Source: an uncultured Prevotella sp.
Lineage (GTDB): Bacteria > Bacteroidota > Bacteroidia > Bacteroidales > Bacteroidaceae
Reading direction: 5' to 3'
Assembly: GCA_900550365.1 (NCBI GenBank)
Contig: URRR01000032.1
Location: 1 to 28,575, forward strand
DNA: 28,575 nt
A program made the translations under genes and the position numbers. Of this stretch, positions 22,278-28,245 are shown in pieces. Position 1 is the stretch's first letter. Every line of letters starts with the position of its first letter. Under the pieces are notes generated by a model. It ran no database searches. It had not been told where the DNA came from and was given only the letters and a program-made list of their open reading frames with translations.

Positions 22278-23327
22278 ATGAGAAAGCCAATATTATTTGT
22301 GGTGCTGTCACTTCTGCTTGTGGCAGTATGCGGACAGGCACAGAGAAAATACTCTGTTTACGCCGTCGGGTTCTATAATCAGGAGAATCTTTTTGACACA
22401 TGCCATGACGAAGGCAAGAACGACAGCGAGTTTCTGCCTACAGGCTCGTACCGCTGGAACGGGTTGAAGTACTCTCACAAGCTGCGCAACATGGCACGTG
22501 CTCTGGCCGATATGGGCACCGACGTGCTGCCGGGAGTGGGCTGTGCTGTGATAGGCCTGTCGGAGGTCGAGAACGACAAGGTGCTGACCGACCTTACCGC
22601 CCAGGAGCCCTTGCGCGCGCGTGGATATAAATATGTGCATGTGGAAGGCCCAGACAAGCGCGGCATTGACTGTGCGATGCTGTATAATCCGGCACTGTTC
22701 AAGGTCAATGACACCCGCCTTATACCTTATGTTCCCGACGAGTCGATGTCAAAGGATTTTCTTACCCGAGGCTTCCTTACCGTTACGGGCGAACTGGCAG
22801 GCGAGCCTGTGACCGTCATCGTGTGCCACTGGCCGAGCCGTTTCTCAGGTTCGTCTTACCGTGAGCGGGCCGCTTTCCTGGTAAAGAACATCAAGGACTC
22901 TCTGCTGACGGCCAATCCGGACATGAAGGTAATGGTGATGGGCGACATGAACGACGACCCTACGAACAAGAGCATGAAAGACATTCTAAGCGCCAAAGGC
23001 GATATTGACGAGGTAGGTGACGGCGACATGTACAACCCCTGGTACGACATCCTGGTAAAGCAGGGCACGGGCACGCTGTCTTACCAAGGCTCATGGAACC
23101 TCTTTGACCAGATTGTGATGACGCCGAACATGATAAACAAGGGTGGCAAGCGTGACTTCTCAACCCTGAAATACTGGAAAAACCAGATATTCCGCCGTGA
23201 CTATCTGATTAACAACGAGGGCCGCTACAAAGGCACTCCGAAGCGTACCCACGCCAGCGGAATATGGCTCGACGGCTTCAGTGACCACCTGCCCGTCGTG
23301 GTTTATCTCGTTAAAGAACAGAAATGA
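22278..23327 (+). CDS. Secreted endonuclease/exonuclease/phosphatase (EEP) family protein
   Basis: 349-aa secreted protein with signal peptide MRKPILFVVLSLLLVAVCGQ, cleaved near AQA. The EEP fold motifs are complete: YNQENLFD near residue 35, the metal-binding Glu in IGLSEVEND, RGIDCAMLYN, the His in CHWPSRFSG, GDMNDDPTN for the phosphate-binding Asp/Asn pair, and the C-terminal SDHLPVVV. Members hydrolyse phosphodiesters in nucleic acids, nucleotides or phosphoinositides. A periplasmic or surface nuclease role is favoured by the divergent receptor/OB-fold operon 431 bases away. It overlaps the next gene by four bases (ATGA). The true substrate cannot be told from sequence. Confidence 0.87.
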   Translation: MRKPILFVVLSLLLVAVCGQAQRKYSVYAVGFYNQENLFDTCHDEGKNDSEFLPTGSYRWNGLKYSHKLRNMARALADMGTDVLPGVGCAVIGLSEVENDKVLTDLTAQEPLRARGYKYVHVEGPDKRGIDCAMLYNPALFKVNDTRLIPYVPDESMSKDFLTRGFLTVTGELAGEPVTVIVCHWPSRFSGSSYRERAAFLVKNIKDSLLTANPDMKVMVMGDMNDDPTNKSMKDILSAKGDIDEVGDGDMYNPWYDILVKQGTGTLSYQGSWNLFDQIVMTPNMINKGGKRDFSTLKYWKNQIFRRDYLINNEGRYKGTPKRTHASGIWLDGFSDHLPVVVYLVKEQK

Positions 23328-23908
23328 GCGATGTAGAGCAGCATCCTCTCGAGCCGTTCATTCCGGCAGGCGCACGCCTGCTGATGCTCGGCAGTTTTCC
23401 GCCGGCGAGGAAGCGTTGGTGCATGGACTTCTTTTATCCCAACTTCATCAACGACATGTGGCGTATCTTCGGCATCGTCTTCTTCGGTGACAAGGAGCAT
23501 TTCGTAGACCGTGAGGCCTCCGCGTTCCGCCGTGACGACATCATACGCTTCCTCACCGCCAGCGGTATAGCTTTATATGACACAGCCTGCGCCGTAAGGA
23601 GAACGAAGAATACGGCGTCAGACAAGGATCTTGAGATTGTTACCCCGACGGATATAGATGCCCTGCTTCGCGGCATGCCGGAATGTGCCGCCGTGGTTAC
23701 TACCGGGCAGAAGGCTACCGACGTGTTCACTGCACACTTCAGCATGAAGCCGCCGAAGGTGGGAACGTCAGAGCCGTTCGTGTTTGAGGGTCGCCGGATG
23801 CGCCTTTACCGCATGCCCAGCAGTTCGAGGGCATACCCCATGAAGGTAGAGCGGAAGGCTGAATTTTACGATAAAATGTTTGTTGAATTAGGAATAAAGA
23901 GTGCCTGA
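23324..23908 (+). CDS. Uracil-DNA glycosylase superfamily protein
   Basis: 194-aa cytoplasmic protein. The opening LMLGSFPPARKRWCMDFFYP followed by NDMWRIFG resembles motif I of the uracil-DNA glycosylase superfamily, near the family-6 (hypoxanthine-DNA glycosylase) style of GSxPG...FW. The C-terminal MPSSSRAYPM fits the HPSP-like DNA-intercalating loop region. The middle, YDTACAVRRTKNTASD, holds polar residues likely to contact the base. It overlaps the EEP gene by ATGA, so the two are translationally coupled, which is odd for a secreted enzyme and a repair enzyme. Base specificity is not predictable here. Confidence 0.72.
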   Translation: MSDVEQHPLEPFIPAGARLLMLGSFPPARKRWCMDFFYPNFINDMWRIFGIVFFGDKEHFVDREASAFRRDDIIRFLTASGIALYDTACAVRRTKNTASDKDLEIVTPTDIDALLRGMPECAAVVTTGQKATDVFTAHFSMKPPKVGTSEPFVFEGRRMRLYRMPSSSRAYPMKVERKAEFYDKMFVELGIKSA

Positions 23909-23918
23909 CATTGAGCTG

Positions 23919-23956
23919 AGGCTCTGTCTCCGTTATTGCAGTATGGGGCAGAGCCT
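23919..23956 (+). terminator. Hairpin after the glycosylase gene, possible terminator
   Basis: AGGCTCTG (23919-23926) pairs with CAGAGCCT (23949-23956) around a 22-base loop, 11 bases after the stop. There is no U-tract, so termination is uncertain. Confidence 0.4.
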
Positions 23957-24020
23957 TGTACGCCGTGCCGGCCGAGATAACCTTGTTGGCCGAGTTGCCT
24001 AAACTAAAAAACATGAAGAT

Positions 24021-24629
24021 ATGACGATAATAGGAATAGCCGGAGGCACAGGTTCCGGCAAGACGACCGTCGTAAGGAAGATTGTTGAGGCCCTGCCGCC
24101 CCATCATGTTGTTGTTGTTCCGCAGGACTCGTATTATAACGACACGTCAGACATGACCGAGGAGGAACGTCATGCCATAAACTTTGACCACCCCGACGCC
24201 TTCGACTGGAAGCTGCTGATACGTCAGGTGAGCGAGCTTCGGGAGGGCAAGGCCATTGAACAGCCTACTTACTCGTACCTGCTCTGCAACCGTCTGAAGG
24301 AGACTGTGCACATAGAACCGCGCCCGGTAATCATCATCGAGGGAATTATGACCCTGCTGAACAGGAAACTGCGTGACATGATGGACCTCAAGATATACGT
24401 TGACACTGACTCTGACGAGCGCCTCATACGCAATATCCAGCGTGACGTTATCGAGCGGGGACGTACCGTAGAGATGGTCATTGACCGCTACCTTAAGGTG
24501 CTGAAACCCATGCACGAGCAGTTTATCGAGCCGACAAAGAAGTATGCCGACCTGATAATACCGCAAGGCGGAGAGAACCTTACGGGCATAGATATCCTGT
24601 GTAAGTATATCGAGGGCGTGGTGAAATAG
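24021..24629 (+). CDS. udk: Uridine kinase
   Basis: 202-aa cytoplasmic kinase of the nucleoside salvage pathway that phosphorylates uridine and cytidine to UMP and CMP. The P-loop GGTGSGKTTV begins at residue 8. The conserved QDSYYND, NFDHPDAFDW and GIMTLLNRKLRDMMDLKIYV blocks follow in the expected order, with DSDERLIRNIQRDVIERGR typical of the lid. Length is normal. It lies 112 bases after the glycosylase gene on the same strand. Salvage of nucleosides would suit a nearby nucleic-acid breakdown locus, though udk is common anyway. Confidence 0.95.
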   Translation: MTIIGIAGGTGSGKTTVVRKIVEALPPHHVVVVPQDSYYNDTSDMTEEERHAINFDHPDAFDWKLLIRQVSELREGKAIEQPTYSYLLCNRLKETVHIEPRPVIIIEGIMTLLNRKLRDMMDLKIYVDTDSDERLIRNIQRDVIERGRTVEMVIDRYLKVLKPMHEQFIEPTKKYADLIIPQGGENLTGIDILCKYIEGVVK

Positions 24630-24640
24630 CGTTGCGGGGG

Positions 24641-25231
24641 CTATTGCTGCTTGTAGATGTCACGGGCTTTCTTCGTCTCACGGTATATCTTAAAGGCGTT
24701 GACACATTCGGTAACGCCGTAAAACAGCAGGCACCAGCCCAATATCAGCAGCGGCAGTGACGCCGTCTCCATAGGCTTTATGATGACAAACAGGCCTACA
24801 ACGAGGATAAGCGAAGGGCCAATCCAGAACCATATGGGCACTCTGAACGCCCGCCTTACGCTGACAAGGGTCATGAACTGATTGATTGCCCCGAGTATGA
24901 TAAGTGCGCCGAGGCCATACATCAGCGAGGTTACGAACACGTCAGGAATGATGACAAGTATAAGGCCGAGCAGTATGCTGCCTATTCCGACAATGGGGAA
25001 AGGCGGCCGTGACGGCACAAGCAGCCGCCCTGCGCTGTCATAAACCTCAGCGTTTATCGGGTTTCTGCGTGCGTTGAGATAGGTAACACACGACACGACG
25101 CCCGAGATAAGAAACATTATGCCGATGGCGATGGTTATGCCGCGCACCGTGTTGTCAGGGTTGTTGACGAGCAAAATGCCCGTGACGATTGCGCAAATGG
25201 CGCGGAACACTGAGCTTCTTAATATTTTCAT
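24641..25231 (-). CDS. DUF308 (HdeD-like) membrane protein
   Basis: 196-aa inner-membrane protein with about six hydrophobic segments in three pairs, the pattern of DUF308/HdeD proteins. Examples are AICAIVTGILLVNNPDNTVR, GIMFLISGVVSCVTYL, and LLGLILVIIPDVFVTSLMYG. It ends in the charged tail KIYRETKKARDIYKQQ. Some relatives are linked to acid resistance, but the function is unknown. The start at 25231 is set by the promoter: the upstream ATG at 25261 overlaps the -7 box at 25259-25266. It converges on udk, with only 11 bases between stop codons. Confidence 0.82.
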   Translation of the reverse strand: MKILRSSVFRAICAIVTGILLVNNPDNTVRGITIAIGIMFLISGVVSCVTYLNARRNPINAEVYDSAGRLLVPSRPPFPIVGIGSILLGLILVIIPDVFVTSLMYGLGALIILGAINQFMTLVSVRRAFRVPIWFWIGPSLILVVGLFVIIKPMETASLPLLILGWCLLFYGVTECVNAFKIYRETKKARDIYKQQ

Positions 25232-25258
25232 AGATTTCCGGATGAATGGGTTTATATG

Positions 25259-25289
25259 CAAATGTAGTGAAAAATGCGATACGGGACAA
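25259..25289 (-). promoter_or_regulatory. Promoter of the DUF308 gene
   Basis: On the minus strand TTG at 25289-25287 and TACATTTG at 25266-25259 are 20 bases apart. Predicted start near 25252. Confidence 0.6.
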
Positions 25290-25299
25290 GTTTTTTTAT

Positions 25300-25307
25300 T
25301 ACTTTTG
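25300..25307 (+). promoter_or_regulatory. -7 box of the histidine phosphatase gene (TACTTTTG)
   Basis: TACTTTTG fits TAnnTTTG but has no clear -33 element. Predicted start near 25314 leaves a leader of about 90 bases, which contains no recognised structure. Confidence 0.5.
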
Positions 25308-25404
25308 CACTATCGTTACGCTTAACGGCAAAGCTCAGATAATCTTCACTACGGGCGTTGCCGGATGCCTGGTATGTTATTGACAGCTTAATTTCATATA
25401 CGTT

Positions 25405-25911
25405 ATGACTATACTTTATCTTGTCCGTCACGGCGAGACCGTTGACAACGCAAACCATATAATGCAGGGACAGACGCAGGGCATGCTTACCGACAACGGG
25501 CGTGAACAGGCGCGTGAGGTGGCCCGCGAGATGGCCGGCAGACATATTGACGCTTTCGTTTCGAGCGACCTCAGGCGTGCCGTCGACACGTGCCGGATCA
25601 TCGCCGGCCCTCACGGTGCAGACGTGGTTACAACCGGTCTGCTGCGCGAACGAGACTGGGGCAGCTTCACCGGCCGCTATATCCCTGACCTGCAGAACGC
25701 TGACTGGCCCGACGACATTGAAACGATAGATGCGTTGAAAGAGCGTGCGGGGCGTTTTATAGAGTTCATAAAGACGCAATATCCCGGCAAGACGGTGCTC
25801 GCCGTAGGGCACGGCATTATCAACAAGGCCGTGCAGGCCGTGTTTTACGGTAAGGAAATGAAGGACATTCCGCCCATGCGTAACGCTGAGGTGCGGCGGC
25901 TCGAGCTTTAA
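25405..25911 (+). CDS. Histidine phosphatase family protein
   Basis: 168-aa cytoplasmic phosphatase of the phosphoglycerate-mutase-like superfamily. The catalytic RHGE is at residues 8-11 (LVRHGETVDN), followed by GQTQGMLTDNGREQA, the SSDLRRAVDT block, Glu in RERDWGSF, and the second histidine in AVGHGIINKAV. Members include alpha-ribazole phosphatase and broad phosphatases; the substrate is not predictable. It is a single-gene unit divergent from the DUF308 gene. Confidence 0.87.
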   Translation: MTILYLVRHGETVDNANHIMQGQTQGMLTDNGREQAREVAREMAGRHIDAFVSSDLRRAVDTCRIIAGPHGADVVTTGLLRERDWGSFTGRYIPDLQNADWPDDIETIDALKERAGRFIEFIKTQYPGKTVLAVGHGIINKAVQAVFYGKEMKDIPPMRNAEVRRLEL

Positions 25912-25957
25912 TAAAGTATTGCGTCCGTGGCATATGCCCATATATGGAAATAAAAGA

Positions 25958-26010
25958 GAGACGGCGTGGCGCTGCCCTCCGTCTCCCGTCTGCCGGCTGA
26001 TCGTGCCGGC
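25958..26010. terminator. Two hairpins between convergent genes
   Basis: GAGACGG/CCGTCTC (25958-25964, 25979-25985) and GCCGGC/GCCGGC (25992-25997, 26005-26010) lie between the histidine phosphatase and the Arg-rich protein genes. No U-tract is present; bidirectional termination is plausible. Confidence 0.4.
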
Positions 26011-26040
26011 CTCTCATTAACTTCTTCGTCATGTTAATGT

Positions 26041-26988
26041 TTATCTTCGCCCTCCGAAACTGCCGCTGCCCTTACTGCCGCTGCTGCGTGACGAGCTTTT
26101 GGGCGATCCGGTTCCGCGCCTTGCGCCTCCCGTCTGCGGGCGTGAGCCGCTGCTGCGGTTAACAGAAGGACGCGAGGTGCTGCGCTTCGGGGTAAACGTG
26201 CTGCTCGGTTTACGTTGCATACGTGTGCCGGTCTGGTTACGGTTGCCTCTGAATGCTGAGTTTCGGTTGCGGTTGGGCTGGTTTACCGTTGTGCGTGTGC
26301 TGCTCTCACGGTGGCTCCTTAAGTTGCTGCGGTTGCCGTTGAATGATGAGTTCGTAGTCTTTTTATCCGTCTTCGGGCGCTGTTGACGGCTGTCCGGCCG
26401 TTTGTCGTTCCTGTTTCCGCGAAAGCCTGCGAAACTGCTGTTGCCTCTGTTATGTGAGCCCCCTTTGAAGTCTCCGCGCCTGTAGCTGTCTCTCATGCCG
26501 TGCCATTCGGCCGTGTTGCCGTGGTGGAAGGTGCGGCCCCTGTACCAGCTCCGGCCTCCATTATGGTGCCAGCTGTGTCCGCCGCGGTAAGAAACATAGA
26601 TGTGTGGACGCCCGAAATAGAGGAAGCTGCGCCGCGGATAACGTGAGTAAATAGCAAAATGCCATACTCCGCCGGTCCAGTAAAGCGGGCGGTAAAAATA
26701 CGTAGCGGCGCAGAACGCGCTGTATTGCCAGTCGAGCAGGATATAGCTCAGGTCAAGGTTGCGCTGTCTCCAGTAGGCCTCATAAAGGTCGTCAGGCGTG
26801 TTGACACTCATCAGATAGTCGAGGTTTATCTCGTAAGCCGCGTCATATTGTTCCTCTGTCAGGTTAAGCTCATAGGCCATCTTGTCTGTCAGGAACAGAG
26901 CCTGGTCGCGTGCCTGCTCGTAACTCATTGCGCCGGCCGTTGCCGTCAGGGCTGCCAGGAGCGTCAGTATGGTAACAAATCGTTTCAT
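26041..26988 (-). CDS. Secreted Arg/Ser/Asn/Gly-rich protein of unknown function
   Basis: 315-aa protein with signal peptide MKRFVTILTLLAALTATAGA. Residues about 20-110 form an ordinary-looking domain (LNLTEEQYDAAYEINLDYLM, YWRQRNLDLSYIL). The remainder is low-complexity and strongly basic: SWHHNGGRSWYRGRTFHHG, repeated (S/F)xGNRN and SRPSVN units, and an Arg/Ser/Gly tail ending SGSFGGRR. Such tails might bind RNA, DNA or polyanionic surfaces, or be disordered. The frame extends to 27084, but that part reads through heptad repeats (IFHSSLFTFH) and MKRF at 26988 starts a normal signal peptide. A weak promoter lies at 27173-27180 with the repeat element in the leader. Confidence 0.78.
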   Translation of the reverse strand: MKRFVTILTLLAALTATAGAMSYEQARDQALFLTDKMAYELNLTEEQYDAAYEINLDYLMSVNTPDDLYEAYWRQRNLDLSYILLDWQYSAFCAATYFYRPLYWTGGVWHFAIYSRYPRRSFLYFGRPHIYVSYRGGHSWHHNGGRSWYRGRTFHHGNTAEWHGMRDSYRRGDFKGGSHNRGNSSFAGFRGNRNDKRPDSRQQRPKTDKKTTNSSFNGNRSNLRSHRESSTRTTVNQPNRNRNSAFRGNRNQTGTRMQRKPSSTFTPKRSTSRPSVNRSSGSRPQTGGARRGTGSPKSSSRSSGSKGSGSFGGRR

Positions 26989-27003
26989 TGTGAATATATT
27001 TTT

Positions 27004-27151
27004 TAAGTTAAGAACTAACAGTGAAGAGTGAAGAGTTAAGTGAAAAGTGAAGAGTGAAGAGTGAAAAATCCAAATGACCTGCAAAGCACATGGATTTTTC
27101 GTTTTTCACTTTTCGTTTTTCACTCCATTGGATTTTTCACTTTTCACTTAA
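27004..27151. repeat. Heptad inverted repeat element (AAGAGTG type) in a gene leader
   Basis: About 60 bases of AAGAGTG/AAAAGTG 7-mers lead to a 28-base core at 27068-27095 (ATCCAAATG...CATGGAT), followed by complementary TTTTCAC 7-mers, a second TTGGAT, and CACTTAAG. The core recurs at 28181-28208 with one difference and inverted at 27361-27388. Confidence 0.82.
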
Positions 27152-27172
27152 GATATTTACTTTCTTCTGCTG

Positions 27173-27180
27173 CAAAGTAA
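27173..27180 (-). promoter_or_regulatory. Weak -7 box before the Arg-rich protein gene (TTACTTTG)
   Basis: TTACTTTG on the minus strand is one base from TAnnTTTG. If used, the transcript would carry the heptad element in a leader of about 180 bases. Confidence 0.35.
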
Positions 27181-27240
27181 CACAAAAAAAACCGTGCCCG
27201 GAAAGGCATTTCCCTAAATAGGGCGGGGAAAACCCTATTT

Positions 27241-27469
27241 TAAGTGAAGAGTGAAAAGTGAAGAGTGAAAAGTGAAGAGTGAAAAGTGAAGAGTGAAAAA
27301 TCCGATGGAATGAAGAACTAAAAGTGAATTAAGTGAAAAGTGAAAAGTGAAGAGTGAACAATCCATGTGCTTTGCAGGACATTTGGATTCTTCACTCTTC
27401 ACTTTTAGTTCTTCACTCCATCGGATTTTTCACTCTTCACTCTTCACTCTTCACTCTTCACTTAATCTG
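27241..27469. repeat. Nested heptad inverted repeat element (AAGAGTG type)
   Basis: Outer arms of alternating AAGAGTG/AAAAGTG units enclose AAAAATCCGATGGA...GAACTAAAAGTGAA, whose near-perfect complement is at about 27400-27434. The inner core 27361-27388 is the exact reverse complement of 28181-28208. The whole could fold as one hairpin of more than 200 bases. Confidence 0.83.
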
Positions 27470-27521
27470 TAATCCGGCAAATTGTTACCTTTTTATCGGA
27501 TTGCAAATCCTTGTACCCATA

Positions 27522-27544
27522 CATGCGGATTACAAATCCGCATG
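27522..27544. repeat. Perfect 10-bp inverted repeat
   Basis: CATGCGGATT (27522-27531) and AATCCGCATG (27535-27544) flank a 3-base loop. A related GGATTGCAAATCC string is at 27498-27510. The function is unknown. Confidence 0.6.
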
Positions 27545-27603
27545 AACGGAGATTAGGAGGTCTTAAGGTTTTAAGGTTAGCAGGTTTGCCGCAAGCGGAC
27601 TGG

Positions 27604-27637
27604 ACCCTCTCCCCACTGGGGAGAGTTGGAGAGGGGC
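27604..27637. repeat. CCCTCTCC/GGAGAGGGG inverted motif
   Basis: CTCTCCCC (27607-27614) pairs with GGGGAGAG (27618-27625), inside a wider CCCTCTCC...GGAGAGGGGC. A related motif forms the interior of the element at 11979-12165. Possible terminator-like hairpin; it ends in TTTTA. Confidence 0.6.
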
Positions 27638-27696
27638 TTTTATTTAAAAATCGTTAAATCCTCCCCTTCTCCGTTACGGCGAAACGTAAAAACGAG

Positions 27697-27704
27697 TATC
27701 TTTG
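27697..27704 (+). promoter_or_regulatory. -7 box of tmRNA gene (TATCTTTG)
   Basis: TATCTTTG fits TAnnTTTG, 34 bases before the mature tmRNA 5' end, so a short 5' leader is removed by processing. The -33 element is not obvious. Confidence 0.6.
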
Positions 27705-27738
27705 CAGAACTTTTTGCGTGCCTTGTGCGCGTTGTCAT

Positions 27739-28136
27739 GGGGTTGACCGGATTTGACAGCGGGTTGGAATGGTACGTAAGCACGCGGAGCGCAGTCTGTC
27801 GGCTCCCAAATCTCGGCAGTCATAAATTTATCTGGCGAAAACAAGTACGCTCTCGCTGCCTAATCGAAGCATAGTAGATTATCGGCTTAATCCAGTCACA
27901 AGGTGACAGGACGAGACATCGCCCGGAGGCTGTTGTTCCGAAGCTCTCTGATAAGGCGGTGCGGTTAAATCGGAAATAGTCATGCCTGGCCCCGCATGTA
28001 TGATGAAGATACAGGGGATAAGGTCGTTGTTGGTGGTCCGGGTCTTGCAACGGCACGAAAACCGAAGGCCGGAATAAGCGTGTAGAAAGCGTATGGTTTC
28101 CCTGTTTGGACGAGGGTTCGAATCCCTCCAGCTCCA
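27739..28136 (+). ncRNA. ssrA: tmRNA (transfer-messenger RNA)
   Basis: The 398-base RNA rescues ribosomes stalled on damaged mRNA, with SmpB. The 5' end GGGGTTG pairs with CAGCTCC (28129-28135) to form the tRNA-like acceptor stem, and GGTTCGAATCC forms the T arm. The tag reading frame is at 27834-27863: GGC, GAA, AAC, AAG, TAC, GCT, CTC, GCT, GCC, TAA, giving GENKYALAA. The YALAA end is typical for Bacteroidetes tags and marks proteins for proteolysis. The 3' CCA is not encoded (ACA follows), so it must be added. The ends were placed from stem pairing and may be off by one or two bases. Confidence 0.95.
27834..27863 (+). other. tmRNA tag-peptide reading frame
   Basis: Resume codon GGC at 27834, tag GENKYALAA, stop TAA at 27861-27863. 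An alanine carried by the tmRNA precedes the tag. Confidence 0.92.
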
Positions 28137-28151
28137 CATGAAAACTATTTT

Positions 28152-28239
28152 AGTGAAGAGTGAAAAGTTAAGAGTGAAGAATCCAAATGTCCTGCAAAGC
28201 ACATGGATTTTTCACTTTTCACTTTTCACTTTTCACTTA
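28152..28239. repeat. Heptad inverted repeat element (AAGAGTG type) after tmRNA
   Basis: Left 7-mers (AAGAGTG/AAAAGTT) at 28156-28180, core 28181-28208 and complementary TTTTCAC 7-mers to 28237. It begins 15 bases after the tmRNA 3' end and finishes seven bases before the ATG of the next gene. Confidence 0.83.
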
Positions 28240-28245
28240 ATCGTG

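Larger units (their letters stand above)
26989..27738. other. 750-base intergenic region filled with repeats, no gene seen
   Basis: From left to right it holds a heptad element (27004-27151), a weak promoter (27173-27180), a nested heptad element (27241-27469), a small GGATT/AATCC hairpin (27522-27544), a CCCTCTCC inverted motif (27604-27637) and the tmRNA promoter (27697-27704). Short frames such as those at 27354 and 27626 are repeat-derived or overlap the tmRNA and are not supported. Confidence 0.65.

Noticed and set aside
23739..24107. 122-codon minus-strand frame between the glycosylase and udk genes
   Set aside because: It overlaps the coding ends of both genes in antisense and has no supporting features.
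25308..25404. Possible riboswitch in the 90-base leader of the histidine phosphatase gene
   Set aside because: No cobalamin box or other recognisable aptamer elements were seen.
26989..27084. N-terminal extension of the Arg-rich protein
   Set aside because: It is a translation of heptad-repeat DNA; the MKRF start at 26988 gives a normal signal peptide.
27004..27469. Possible CRISPR array or simple microsatellite
   Set aside because: Units are 7 bp, degenerate, and arranged as inverted arms around a constant core, unlike CRISPR repeats or plain slippage arrays.
27626..27874. 82-codon frame over the tmRNA 5' half
   Set aside because: It reads through the promoter and tRNA-like structure of tmRNA and matches no protein pattern.
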